From Gemmataceae bacterium (GTDB lineage Bacteria; Planctomycetota; Planctomycetia; Gemmatales; Gemmataceae), in assembly GCA_022842245.1 (NCBI GenBank), contig JALHPZ010000002.1, positions 232,085 through 296,084 of the forward strand: 64,000 bases of DNA, written 5' to 3'. This document shows, piece by piece, positions 24,149 to 32,545 of the stretch. Position 1 is the stretch's first letter. Every line of letters starts with the position of its first letter. A model generated the notes under the pieces. The model worked only from the letters and a program-made list of their open reading frames with translations, searched no databases and had not been told where the DNA came from. The translations under genes were made by a program, and so were the position numbers.

Positions 24149-25789
24149 TCACCTCGTCGTGACCCGACCACCGAGGGCCAGCACCGGCAGTTCCGTAACC
24201 GGCGTGCGATTCGGGTTCGCCCGCAGCTTGCGGTAGACCAGCAGTCGGCACGCCGCGTAGTTTTCGTAATTCGTGCGGAGCGGGATCGTCTCTTCGATCG
24301 CGTACTCGGCCGGGTTGTTCTGGAGGACACGGCGGAGTCGGTCCCCGGCCGCGGTCTGGATGAACACCTGCGGCTCCTCCACCACAACGAACTCCGGGTC
24401 GTAGCGGTGTAGCAGGGCGGCGGCTTCGGCGTCCGACTTCGCGTACTCCTCGTACCCGCCCTGTGGGTCGCTGTATACCGAGTAGAGCAGTTTGTCCGCC
24501 CGCAGTACGGTCGCCCGTCGCTCCGGGTCGCGGCGGCGGACGGCGTAGATGAACGCGCCGTTGAGTTGGCCGTCGTACAGCACCGGCCGCTCCCCCGACG
24601 CCTTCGCCAGCACCCGCCCGGCCGCTTCCTCAGTGCCGTAGATGTAGTGAGATGTCCACCCGGTCGCGGAGAGTGGGCCGATCGTCTCGACCCCGACCCA
24701 CCCGACGAGGGCGACACAGGCGGCAACCTCCCACCGCGTGTGGCCGCGGGGTAAGAGGAGCGCCCCCTCGACGGCGAACACGGCCAGGGCCGGCACCCAG
24801 TAGATGGCGTGCCGCGGCTCCGGCTCGGCGAGCGGGACGAACGTCAGGTAGGTGGCGGCCAGCAGTGCGAAGTACACCCCGCACCTCTTCCGCTCCGCCC
24901 ACAAACCGTAGACGAGACCGGCGACGGCCGACGCCGCTGCTGACCAGCCGACCTGTTCGGGCAGGAACGACGGGTACAGGTAGAAGTTCCGCGGGTCAAG
25001 CCAGGACGTGGCCCGGTTCCCCGTCCCGCTGGTGGCCGAGTGGTGGATGCCCGTCCCGTACACCTTCCAGGTGAACAGGTAGTACGGGACGGTGAGCAGC
25101 AGGGCCAGCACCAGCCCGATGACAACCGGGCGGCGGACGAGCAGCCCGAAGCGTCGCGCGAACCCGAGCCGCAGGAGTACGAACGGCAAGAGCAGCACGC
25201 CGTCGAACCGCGTGAGTGCCGCGAGGGCGGCGAGCAGGCAGGCCAGCACGGCGTCGCGGGCACGCTCGTCGCCGAGATACCGCTCGAAGTGGAAGACGGC
25301 CGCGAGGACCAGCGCGAGCGTCGGCACTTCGAGCAAGACGTACGCGCTGTACATGAACACCAGCGGGGCCAGACCGAGGACGCCGAGCGCGGCCAATGCG
25401 ACAGTCCGGCCGTGGGTGCGGCAGAACAGCCGGTAGGCGTACACCCCGCCCAGCATCGCGAAAGCGTAAACCACCAGCCGGGCGACGAGGTAGCTGGTGC
25501 CGAACGCCCACATCGTCAGACCTTCGACCGCGTAGAAGAACGGCGGCCAGATGATAATCCCGAGGGCAGGGTACTGGACGTAGTACTTGGCCGCGTACCC
25601 GCGGGGGTCGGCCGCCGAAGCCGGCAGGTCGGTGAGCGCGTCCCGGACGAACACCCCGGTCATCACATGCCGCGTCTCATCCCCGTTCTTGAACGGCTCG
25701 CCGACGGGGCAGAAGCACATGTGAAGGACGACGAGGCCGCCCAGCACCATCGCCGGTTGCCAAGCGGCCCGGAGCAACGCACGGGGCAT
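24149..25789 (-). CDS. GT39-family glycosyltransferase, multi-spanning
   Basis: A 546-residue membrane protein with about ten helices in the N-terminal two thirds and a soluble C-terminal part of about 150 residues. The first outer loop has GDETRHVMTGVFVRDAL, the acidic motif of ArnT/PMT-type transferases, followed by YPALGIIIWPPFFY. These enzymes transfer sugars from polyprenyl-phosphate carriers to an acceptor in the periplasm. The ATG overlaps the stop of the upstream FAD gene by one base, so the two are coupled. Confidence 0.85.
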   Translation of the reverse strand: MPRALLRAAWQPAMVLGGLVVLHMCFCPVGEPFKNGDETRHVMTGVFVRDALTDLPASAADPRGYAAKYYVQYPALGIIIWPPFFYAVEGLTMWAFGTSYLVARLVVYAFAMLGGVYAYRLFCRTHGRTVALAALGVLGLAPLVFMYSAYVLLEVPTLALVLAAVFHFERYLGDERARDAVLACLLAALAALTRFDGVLLLPFVLLRLGFARRFGLLVRRPVVIGLVLALLLTVPYYLFTWKVYGTGIHHSATSGTGNRATSWLDPRNFYLYPSFLPEQVGWSAAASAVAGLVYGLWAERKRCGVYFALLAATYLTFVPLAEPEPRHAIYWVPALAVFAVEGALLLPRGHTRWEVAACVALVGWVGVETIGPLSATGWTSHYIYGTEEAAGRVLAKASGERPVLYDGQLNGAFIYAVRRRDPERRATVLRADKLLYSVYSDPQGGYEEYAKSDAEAAALLHRYDPEFVVVEEPQVFIQTAAGDRLRRVLQNNPAEYAIEETIPLRTNYENYAACRLLVYRKLRANPNRTPVTELPVLALGGRVTTR

Positions 25790-27162
25790 CACGCCGTCCT
25801 CCCGAGCAGGGAGTCCACCGCGCCGCTTTTCGCCGTCCGCTCGTCGGTCCCGTCCGCCAGCCCGACGAGTTTCCGCCGGGTCCGCCAGAACACGTCCTCC
25901 ATCAGGATGTGGGCGAACTCGCCGTTGCGGCCGACACTGTACAGCGCGGTCACACCGGTCCCTTGCTCGAACCGCCGCCGGTCGGTCTCGTACTCGGCGA
26001 GGAAAACCGGGTAGGCGAGCGGCGTTCGCACGACTCGGCAGCCGAGGAACCGCTTGGCCAGCCCCGGCACCATGCGGTCGAGCGCGGCGAGACACAGCGC
26101 GCCCAGCGACTCATCGCTCGCGTTCCAGGAGTCGTCCCCCACCCGGCAGCCGATGTCGCAGGTGACCTGTGCCTTCCCAGCCGGCACCAGCCACGGCAGC
26201 CCGAGGCCGATGTCACTCAGTCGGAAGAACGGCGCTTCCTCCCCCGGCACCCACGTCACCACGTCGGGCAGCCCGCTCGGCCCGTCGAACCGCATGTTCA
26301 CGAACACCATCGCCCGGTACCGGAAGCGGGCCAGATACGCGAGCCGGTCGGTCCCGCGGACGAGTTTGGCCAGCGCGTGGACCGGGGCGGTGCTCACCAC
26401 CGCCCGGGCCGGAATGTCTTCCCCCTTCACCCGCACCCCGACCGCCCGGTCGTTGTCCACCAGGACTGCCTCCACCGGCGATTCGGTGTGGACCGCGTCC
26501 CGCACCTCGTCGGCCAGCCGCTCGCACACCGCCCCGATGCCGCCCTCCGGATAGACGTGCCAGACGTGCGGGGACTCGGCGACGGTGCCGCTATACCCGA
26601 CGGCCACCGTCCGGCGGGTCATCTTCGCGGCGGCCTTGAGCATCACCGTCCGCGGCAGACTGGTGGCGAACTTTTCCCCCACCGAGGCCGACAACTCGTC
26701 CCCCGACGCCCCCGACCACGCCGCGGTGAGCGGCAGGGCGATCTCGTCGGCCAGCTTGCGGCCGTAACTGCGTCGGTAGTGGTCGGCGGCCGTCACCGCC
26801 TTGCCGGCGAACACCCCGCCGACCTTCGCCGCGACGGCGCTGGTCACATACCGCACCGACCGCATCAGCCCGAACGGGTACGAATACCCCCGCCCGCGGT
26901 GCCACACCGTCTCCCCGTACCGGGGCATCGGCCGGCAGGCGGCGGACACGCCGACCGCCGCCGCAAGCCGGTTGGTGATGAAGTGCGCGCCGCAGTCGTA
27001 GGTGAACCCGTCGGCGTCCCGCTCGCTCCGGGCGAGGCCGGCGAGTTGCTTACCGGCTTCGTACACCCGCACCGGAACACCGTGCCGCCGCAGATAGGTG
27101 GCGGCGGTAAGTCCCGCCAAGCCGCCCCCGAGGATAGCCACCGGCCGTTCGTCCGTGTTCAT
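25789..27162 (-). CDS. FAD-dependent amine-oxidase/protoporphyrinogen-oxidase-like protein
   Basis: A 457-residue flavoprotein. The N-terminal dinucleotide-binding motif is VAILGGGLAGLTAATYLRRHG, with a YEAGKQLAGLARS second strand. The rest follows the HemY/phytoene-desaturase/UDP-galactopyranose-mutase layout, including YPEGGIGAVCERLADEV and a C-terminal GVTALYSVGRNGEFAHILMEDVF. It overlaps the methyltransferase upstream by 4 bp (ATGA) and the GT39 gene by 1 bp, forming a tight three-gene unit. Substrate unknown; a sugar-nucleotide or isoprenoid is plausible. Confidence 0.82.
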   Translation of the reverse strand: MNTDERPVAILGGGLAGLTAATYLRRHGVPVRVYEAGKQLAGLARSERDADGFTYDCGAHFITNRLAAAVGVSAACRPMPRYGETVWHRGRGYSYPFGLMRSVRYVTSAVAAKVGGVFAGKAVTAADHYRRSYGRKLADEIALPLTAAWSGASGDELSASVGEKFATSLPRTVMLKAAAKMTRRTVAVGYSGTVAESPHVWHVYPEGGIGAVCERLADEVRDAVHTESPVEAVLVDNDRAVGVRVKGEDIPARAVVSTAPVHALAKLVRGTDRLAYLARFRYRAMVFVNMRFDGPSGLPDVVTWVPGEEAPFFRLSDIGLGLPWLVPAGKAQVTCDIGCRVGDDSWNASDESLGALCLAALDRMVPGLAKRFLGCRVVRTPLAYPVFLAEYETDRRRFEQGTGVTALYSVGRNGEFAHILMEDVFWRTRRKLVGLADGTDERTAKSGAVDSLLGRTA

Positions 27163-28154
27163 GCATGTCCCTCCGCTTCGCCGGCCGGCTTGCGGAACAA
27201 GCCGTGCAGAATGGCCCCCCGGCCGAACGCGGCCAGCGGCATGTCGAACAGGGTGAACGCCCCGAGCGCGAGTGCGGAGCGGAGCGACAACCGGTTCACC
27301 AGCCACCGCGGGCCGCCCCAGTCGTCTAGCCAGTTCCGGAACGAGTACACCCAGTTCACCGGGCTGACCGCCGTGGCGATCCGCTCGATTGTCAGCCCCG
27401 CTGCCTCACCTAGGCGGGCGAGCGTCGCCCGGTCGAACAGGTAAGTGTGCCGCGGGAAGTGATACCCGCCCCAGTGCCGCCCGCCGAACAGCGAGTAGTC
27501 CGGCGATCCCACGTTGTCCGTCACGACGACGACGCGCCCGCCCGGCGCGAGCAACCGGGCCACGGACCGCATCGTGCCCAGCGGATCGGGGAGATGCTCG
27601 ACCGTCATCACCAGCAGGACGAGGTGGTACCCCGAATCCGAGAGGCCCGCGGTTTCCACGCCGCCCAGGTGAATCGTCAGCCCGCTCTTGCGGGCCGGCG
27701 TGACCGCCCGCGCGTCGGCATCGACCCCTTCGAGCGTCCAACCCGGCCGGCCGAACTCCCGTAGCAATCCGAGGTGAAAGCCGTCGCCACACCCGACATC
27801 GAGAATGCGGGCGTCGGCCGGCAGCCCACGACACCAGCGGAGCAACCGTCTCGCTTCCAGCCGGCGGCGGACGCGATAGACGAACCCGAATTCCGCCGGA
27901 CGGAACTGGAAGGCGTGGTAGTCGTCCGGGTAGATTCGTACCGCCTCGTCGTCGGCCGGGCGGGGGTTCAGGTAGACCAGCCGGCAGCGGCGGCAGCGGA
28001 CGGCCAGGAATTCGTCCGGGGACGTGCGGTATTCAAAATCGGCACCGACCGCGACAGGGTCGGCGTCTTCAACTCCACACAGGCAGCAGACCGTGGGCAC
28101 CAGACGGAGGGGTGCGGGTCTGCCGACCGAGCGGTCGGGGGCGATGGATGACAT
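27159..28154 (-). CDS. SAM methyltransferase with N-terminal zinc ribbon
   Basis: A 331-residue protein. The N-terminal CCLCG and CRRCRLVYLNPRP form a zinc ribbon typical of Methyltransf_23 sugar/small-molecule methyltransferases. The SAM domain has ILDVGCGDGFHLGLL, LEGVDADARAV and LLVMTVEHLPDP. The segment SLFGGRHWGGYHFPRHTYLF fits the same group. It starts the unit with the FAD oxidoreductase and GT39 gene. The ATG at 28154 is preferred because residues upstream show no similarity. Confidence 0.85.
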   Translation of the reverse strand: MSSIAPDRSVGRPAPLRLVPTVCCLCGVEDADPVAVGADFEYRTSPDEFLAVRCRRCRLVYLNPRPADDEAVRIYPDDYHAFQFRPAEFGFVYRVRRRLEARRLLRWCRGLPADARILDVGCGDGFHLGLLREFGRPGWTLEGVDADARAVTPARKSGLTIHLGGVETAGLSDSGYHLVLLVMTVEHLPDPLGTMRSVARLLAPGGRVVVVTDNVGSPDYSLFGGRHWGGYHFPRHTYLFDRATLARLGEAAGLTIERIATAVSPVNWVYSFRNWLDDWGGPRWLVNRLSLRSALALGAFTLFDMPLAAFGRGAILHGLFRKPAGEAEGHA

Positions 28155-28244
28155 GGGCTGAGGGTCCGGACTCCACAAGTGAATGGGTTTGGTGACACAG
28201 CCCCAGGGACGCCGCCACGCCCTGAGACCCGCTTACCGCGGTGG

Positions 28245-28952
28245 TTACTTCTTCTCTTCGACCTTGGTCGCCTTCACCCACTTCTTCCCGTCCTTCTCGG
28301 TGACCGTGCCGGTCACTTTCGCGCCTTCCTTCTTCCCGCCCCCGCACAGCCCCTCGTGGTAGTCCTCGCCGCTCCCCTTGTCGTCCAGGTAGTAGGTGAC
28401 GGTCTTGTCCCCGTCCTTCACCTGGATCGCGTTGGTACACTTCTTCACGCCCGCGTCCTTCAGCCCGCACTTCGCGCACACCAGCGTGCCTTCGAGCTTC
28501 ACCTCTTTGGCGTCCGCCTTGTCGGCCACCTTCTCCGCCGTCTTCGGCTCGTCGGTCGAAACCAGTGCCGCCGCCTTGTCCTTGCCGCAGCACGAGCCAC
28601 CCTTGCCGCAACACGAGGCGACCGCCTTCACGGTCGAGACGGCGACCGTCGCGGATTCGGTCGGGGCGGCCGAGTGGTGCTGGTGCCCGCCCGGCGCGGC
28701 CGGGGGCACCGGGACGGCCGAACCGGGCGCGACCGCTGGGGCGGCGGGCATTACCATCCCGGGCATCCCGGTCGGGACCACGGGGCCGCCGCAGCACGAG
28801 GCCGCCGGTTGCGGCGCGGCGTACACCGGCATCGGAGCCGGCTGGGAGCAGCCGCACCCGCCGCGGGCACGGAGGCGACCGGCCGCGTTGGCGTCCGCCG
28901 TCACCAGGGCGGTCGCGGCGACCGCGCACGCCAGCATCAGAACTCGATTCAT
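28245..28952 (-). CDS. Exported Cys-rich DUF6370-like protein
   Basis: A 235-residue secreted protein. A signal peptide (MLACAVAATALVTADANAAG) leads to a low-complexity region with GGCGCSQ, ASCCGG, SCCGKGGSCCGKD and a Pro/Val/Ala-rich spacer, then a C-terminal DUF6370-like domain (LEGTLVCAKCGLKDAGVKKCTNAIQV). The C-terminal domain resembles a small OB-type metal-binding fold; the CCG clusters look like soft-metal sites. AGGAG 12 bases upstream supports the ATG. It lies between the methyltransferase group and the RND pump. Confidence 0.8.
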   Translation of the reverse strand: MNRVLMLACAVAATALVTADANAAGRLRARGGCGCSQPAPMPVYAAPQPAASCCGGPVVPTGMPGMVMPAAPAVAPGSAVPVPPAAPGGHQHHSAAPTESATVAVSTVKAVASCCGKGGSCCGKDKAAALVSTDEPKTAEKVADKADAKEVKLEGTLVCAKCGLKDAGVKKCTNAIQVKDGDKTVTYYLDDKGSGEDYHEGLCGGGKKEGAKVTGTVTEKDGKKWVKATKVEEKK

Positions 28953-29029
28953 CTTGCCATCTCCTGGGGCGGCGTCGGTGACGCCGCCCGGTTCGCCCGC
29001 CGGGATTCCGGTTGATACGGCAACAGGGG

Positions 29030-32000
29030 TCATGTCCCGGCAGCGGTCGGTGCCCCCGTCCGGCCGTTCGCGCCGGCGGGCGGGGGGATGTTCGGTGGGG
29101 TGGGCGGGCCGGTCCGAGGGTGGTCGGCCAGACGGTGCGGGCCTTCCGCGTCCGGCAACGGGGCCGCCGCGGTGAGCGGGACGAGCGGGGCCGCGTGAGC
29201 GGCGTCGGCATCCCAGGCGGCGGCGCTCGCGGCCGCGGCGTCCGGCCGGTACACCTTCCGGCCGAACAGGAGGAACACGGCCGGCGTCACCACCTGGTCC
29301 ATCAGCGTGGACGTGACGAGTCCGCCGATGACGACGACCGCGAGCGGGTGGAGGATCTCCTTCCCCGTCTGCCCCTTCCCGAGGGCGAGCGGGACGAGAC
29401 CGATGACCGCGACGGCCGCCGTCATCAGCACCGGGGCGAGCCGCTCCAGGCTGCCGCGGACGATCATGTTCTCCCCGAACGCCTCGCCCTCTTCCTTCAT
29501 CAGGTGGATGTAGTGGGCGATCATCATGATGCCGTTCCGGCTGACGATCCCGATGAGGGTGATGAACCCGACCCAGTGGGCGACCGACAGCGTGGTGGCC
29601 CTCACCCACACGCCCGGCACCTGCCACCACGGGACGCCCTGGAGCGCCGCCGGGTCCGGGTGGTTGAGGAGAAGGAGCGCGGCGACCGCCCCCAGCCCGG
29701 CGAGCGGCACGTTCACCCCGAGCACCATCGCGGCCGCCCGCCACGACCCGAGGCAGCGGCAGAGGAGCAGGAACACTCCCACCACCGCCCCGGCCCCGAG
29801 GACGAGCAGCCGCGCGTTCGCCTCCTGCTGGGCGCGGAACTGGCCGTCCTCCTCGATCCGGTACTCGCCGCCCTTCGCCCGGAGTTTATCCTCGACCGGG
29901 CGGACCGCGGTGCGGATGTCCGACACGACATCCCCCAGGCTCCGCCCCTGCACGTTGCAGGAGACGACGATCCGCCGCTGCACGTTCTCGTGGTTGAGCG
30001 TGTTCGGCCCGGTGGTGTCGAGTACGTCGGCGACCTGGGAGAGCGCCACCTTCCGGCCCGACGGGGTGTCGAGGATGGTCTGCCCGATGACCGCCGGGTC
30101 CGTGCGGGAGGCGGCGTCGTACCAGACGACGAGGGCGAAGGACCGCTCGCCATCGAGTACTGTGGACACCGCCCGCCCCTTGTAGGCGGTCTCAAGGAGC
30201 TTCGCCACGTCGCCCGGTGCGAGGCCGTAGCGGGCCGCCTCGTCCCGCTTCACCCGGAGCCGCACCTGGGAGATTTCCACCTGCGGCTCGACTTGCAGGT
30301 CTACGACGCCCGGCACCTTCGACATGGCGTCCTGCACCTCCTGGGCGGCGGCCCGAAGCTCCAGCAGGTCGGGGCCGAACACCTTCACCGCCACCTGCGC
30401 CCGCACCCCGGACATGATGTGGTCGAGCCGGTGGCTGATCGGCTGGCCGACGTTCGCCGTCACACCGGGGATCGAGCCGACCCGGTCGCGGACGTCCGCC
30501 AGCACCTGCTCGGGCGGCCGGCCCGATTTCTCAACGCCGAACTCGTGCAGCCCCGGCACCGCGCGGAGGACGGCCGCCCACGCGCCCGGCTTCGCCCGCT
30601 CGTGCGGGGTGAGCCGCACGTCCACCTCCGAACTGTTCACCCCCTCGGCGTGTTCGTCCTGCTCGGCCCGGCCGGTCCGCCGGGAGACGGCCGCGACCTC
30701 GGGAATCTGGAGGAGCGACTGCTCGGCGAGCGCCGCCACCCGCTCGCTCTCGGCGAGGCTGGTGCCGGGCGGCAGTTGCAGGCCGACCGTCACCGTCCCC
30801 TCGTTGAACGCCGGGAGGAACTCGCTCCCCATGCCGAACACCGCCGACATGGTGACGGCCGAGAGGATCAGCGAGCCGGCGAGGATTTTGCGCGGGTGCC
30901 GGAGCGCGAACTCGAGCAGCCGCGTGTCCAGCCACTTCAGCCCCCGCAGCACGAGGGGGTCGCGGCCGTGGCCGCGGTTCGCGCTCCACGGCAGCAGGTA
31001 CGACGCCAGCACCGGGGTGACGGTGAGCGACACGACGAGCGACGCGGCGAGCGACACGAGGTACGCGAGGCCGAGGGGGGCGAACATCCGCCCCTCCAGA
31101 CCCGACAGGGCGAAGAGCGGCATGACCACCAGGCAGACGATGAGGGTGGCGTAGACGATGGAGTTCCGCACCTCGCTCGACGCCCGGAACACCACCTTCA
31201 GCACCGGGGCCGGGGTCGGCATCAGCCGGTTCTCCCGCAGCCGGCGGTAGATGTTTTCCACGTCCACGATGGCGTCATCGACCAGTTCGCCCACGGCGAC
31301 GGCGATGCCGCCGAGCGTCATCGTGTTGATGGTGATGCCGAAGTAGCTGAACACCAGGGCCGTCACGAGGACGGAGAGCGGGATGGCGGTGAGCGTGATG
31401 AAACTGGTGCGGACGCTCGCCAGGAAAATCAGCAGCACCACGAACACCCAGAAGGTGCCGTCCCGGATCGCCTCCACCACGTTGTCGATGGCGGCCTGGA
31501 TGAAGTCGGCCTGGCGGAACACCCGCCGTTCGACCACCACGCCGGCCGGGGCGTTCGCCTGCAACTCGTCGAGCGCCCGGTCGAGTTTCGGCGTCAAGTC
31601 GAGGGTGTTCGCGGTCGGCTGCTTCTGGATCGCCAGGATGACGCTACTCCCGCCCGTGATCCGATCCCCGTCCCGCACCCGCACGCTCCCGTCCCCGCGG
31701 CGGACCGGCCCGCCGAACTTCACGTCGGCCACGTCCTTCACCCTCACCGCCCGGCCGTCCCGCCACACCACCGGGGTCTCCTCGATGTCGCGGAGGGCCA
31801 GCGTCTGGCCGCTGATGCGGATGAGCGACTCCTTCGCGTCCCGCTCCATCACCCCGCCGCCGGCCAGCACGTTCGCCTTCTCGGCCGCGTCGGTGAGTTG
31901 CTGGAGGGTGACGTTCTGGGCGGCGAGCCGGGCCGGCGAGGTGAGTACCTGGTACTGCTTCAGGCGACCGCCCATCACCGTCACCTGCGACACCCCATCC

Positions 32001-32533
32001 ACGGCGAGCAGGCGGTTCCGGACGGCGAACTCGCCGAACGTGCGGATGTCCATGCCGACCCGCGCCTCATCCTCGGGTGACTTCGGCTGCTCCGTCGGGC
32101 GGAGGCCGACCAGCATCACCTCGCCCATGATGCTGGAGATCGGGGCCATCACTGGGTTGGCGTCCCGCGGCAGCCGCTCGCGGACCAGTTGCAGCTTCTC
32201 GGCCACCACCTGCCGGTCCTGGTAGATGTCCGTCCCCCACTCGAACTCCACCCACACCACCGACAGGCTGATGCCCGACGCCGACCGCACCCGCTTCACC
32301 CCGGTCGCGCCGTTGAGTTGATACTCGATGGGCCGACTGACCAGCAGTTCCACCTCTTCCGGGGCGAGGCCGGGCGATTCGGTCAGCACTGTGACCGTCG
32401 GCCGGTTCAGGTCCGGGAACACGTCCACCGGGGTGCGGACCAACTGGTACGCCCCGCCGACGACGACCGCAAGCGCCGCGATCAGCACCAGCGGGCGGTT
32501 CTGGAGTGAGTACCTGATGACCCGGTCGAGCAC
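29030..32533 (-). CDS. Heavy-metal RND efflux pump, CusA/CzcA family
   Basis: A 1167-residue RND transporter, longer than the usual 1040-1060. The start MLDRVIRYSLQNRPLVLI, the VFPDLNRPTVTVLTESPGLAPEEVE block and the proton-relay helix 4 sequence AVAVGELVDDAIVDVENIYRRL are typical of the metal subfamily. A further GxIxRNGIMMI motif is seen late. The C-terminal 90 residues are an Ala/Pro-rich tail of unknown role. The start is GTG with GGAGG upstream. It is 12 bp downstream of its double-length adaptor. It drives Cu(I)/Ag(I) or another divalent metal out by proton antiport. Confidence 0.95.
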   Translation of the reverse strand: MLDRVIRYSLQNRPLVLIAALAVVVGGAYQLVRTPVDVFPDLNRPTVTVLTESPGLAPEEVELLVSRPIEYQLNGATGVKRVRSASGISLSVVWVEFEWGTDIYQDRQVVAEKLQLVRERLPRDANPVMAPISSIMGEVMLVGLRPTEQPKSPEDEARVGMDIRTFGEFAVRNRLLAVDGVSQVTVMGGRLKQYQVLTSPARLAAQNVTLQQLTDAAEKANVLAGGGVMERDAKESLIRISGQTLALRDIEETPVVWRDGRAVRVKDVADVKFGGPVRRGDGSVRVRDGDRITGGSSVILAIQKQPTANTLDLTPKLDRALDELQANAPAGVVVERRVFRQADFIQAAIDNVVEAIRDGTFWVFVVLLIFLASVRTSFITLTAIPLSVLVTALVFSYFGITINTMTLGGIAVAVGELVDDAIVDVENIYRRLRENRLMPTPAPVLKVVFRASSEVRNSIVYATLIVCLVVMPLFALSGLEGRMFAPLGLAYLVSLAASLVVSLTVTPVLASYLLPWSANRGHGRDPLVLRGLKWLDTRLLEFALRHPRKILAGSLILSAVTMSAVFGMGSEFLPAFNEGTVTVGLQLPPGTSLAESERVAALAEQSLLQIPEVAAVSRRTGRAEQDEHAEGVNSSEVDVRLTPHERAKPGAWAAVLRAVPGLHEFGVEKSGRPPEQVLADVRDRVGSIPGVTANVGQPISHRLDHIMSGVRAQVAVKVFGPDLLELRAAAQEVQDAMSKVPGVVDLQVEPQVEISQVRLRVKRDEAARYGLAPGDVAKLLETAYKGRAVSTVLDGERSFALVVWYDAASRTDPAVIGQTILDTPSGRKVALSQVADVLDTTGPNTLNHENVQRRIVVSCNVQGRSLGDVVSDIRTAVRPVEDKLRAKGGEYRIEEDGQFRAQQEANARLLVLGAGAVVGVFLLLCRCLGSWRAAAMVLGVNVPLAGLGAVAALLLLNHPDPAALQGVPWWQVPGVWVRATTLSVAHWVGFITLIGIVSRNGIMMIAHYIHLMKEEGEAFGENMIVRGSLERLAPVLMTAAVAVIGLVPLALGKGQTGKEILHPLAVVVIGGLVTSTLMDQVVTPAVFLLFGRKVYRPDAAAASAAAWDADAAHAAPLVPLTAAAPLPDAEGPHRLADHPRTGPPTPPNIPPPAGANGRTGAPTAAGT

Positions 32534-32545
32534 GGCATCCTCCTC

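Noticed and set aside
29012..32080. 1022-codon open frame opposite the RND pump
   Set aside because: Composition is His/Arg/Asp-rich without a domain; it mirrors the codons of the real pump gene on the other strand.
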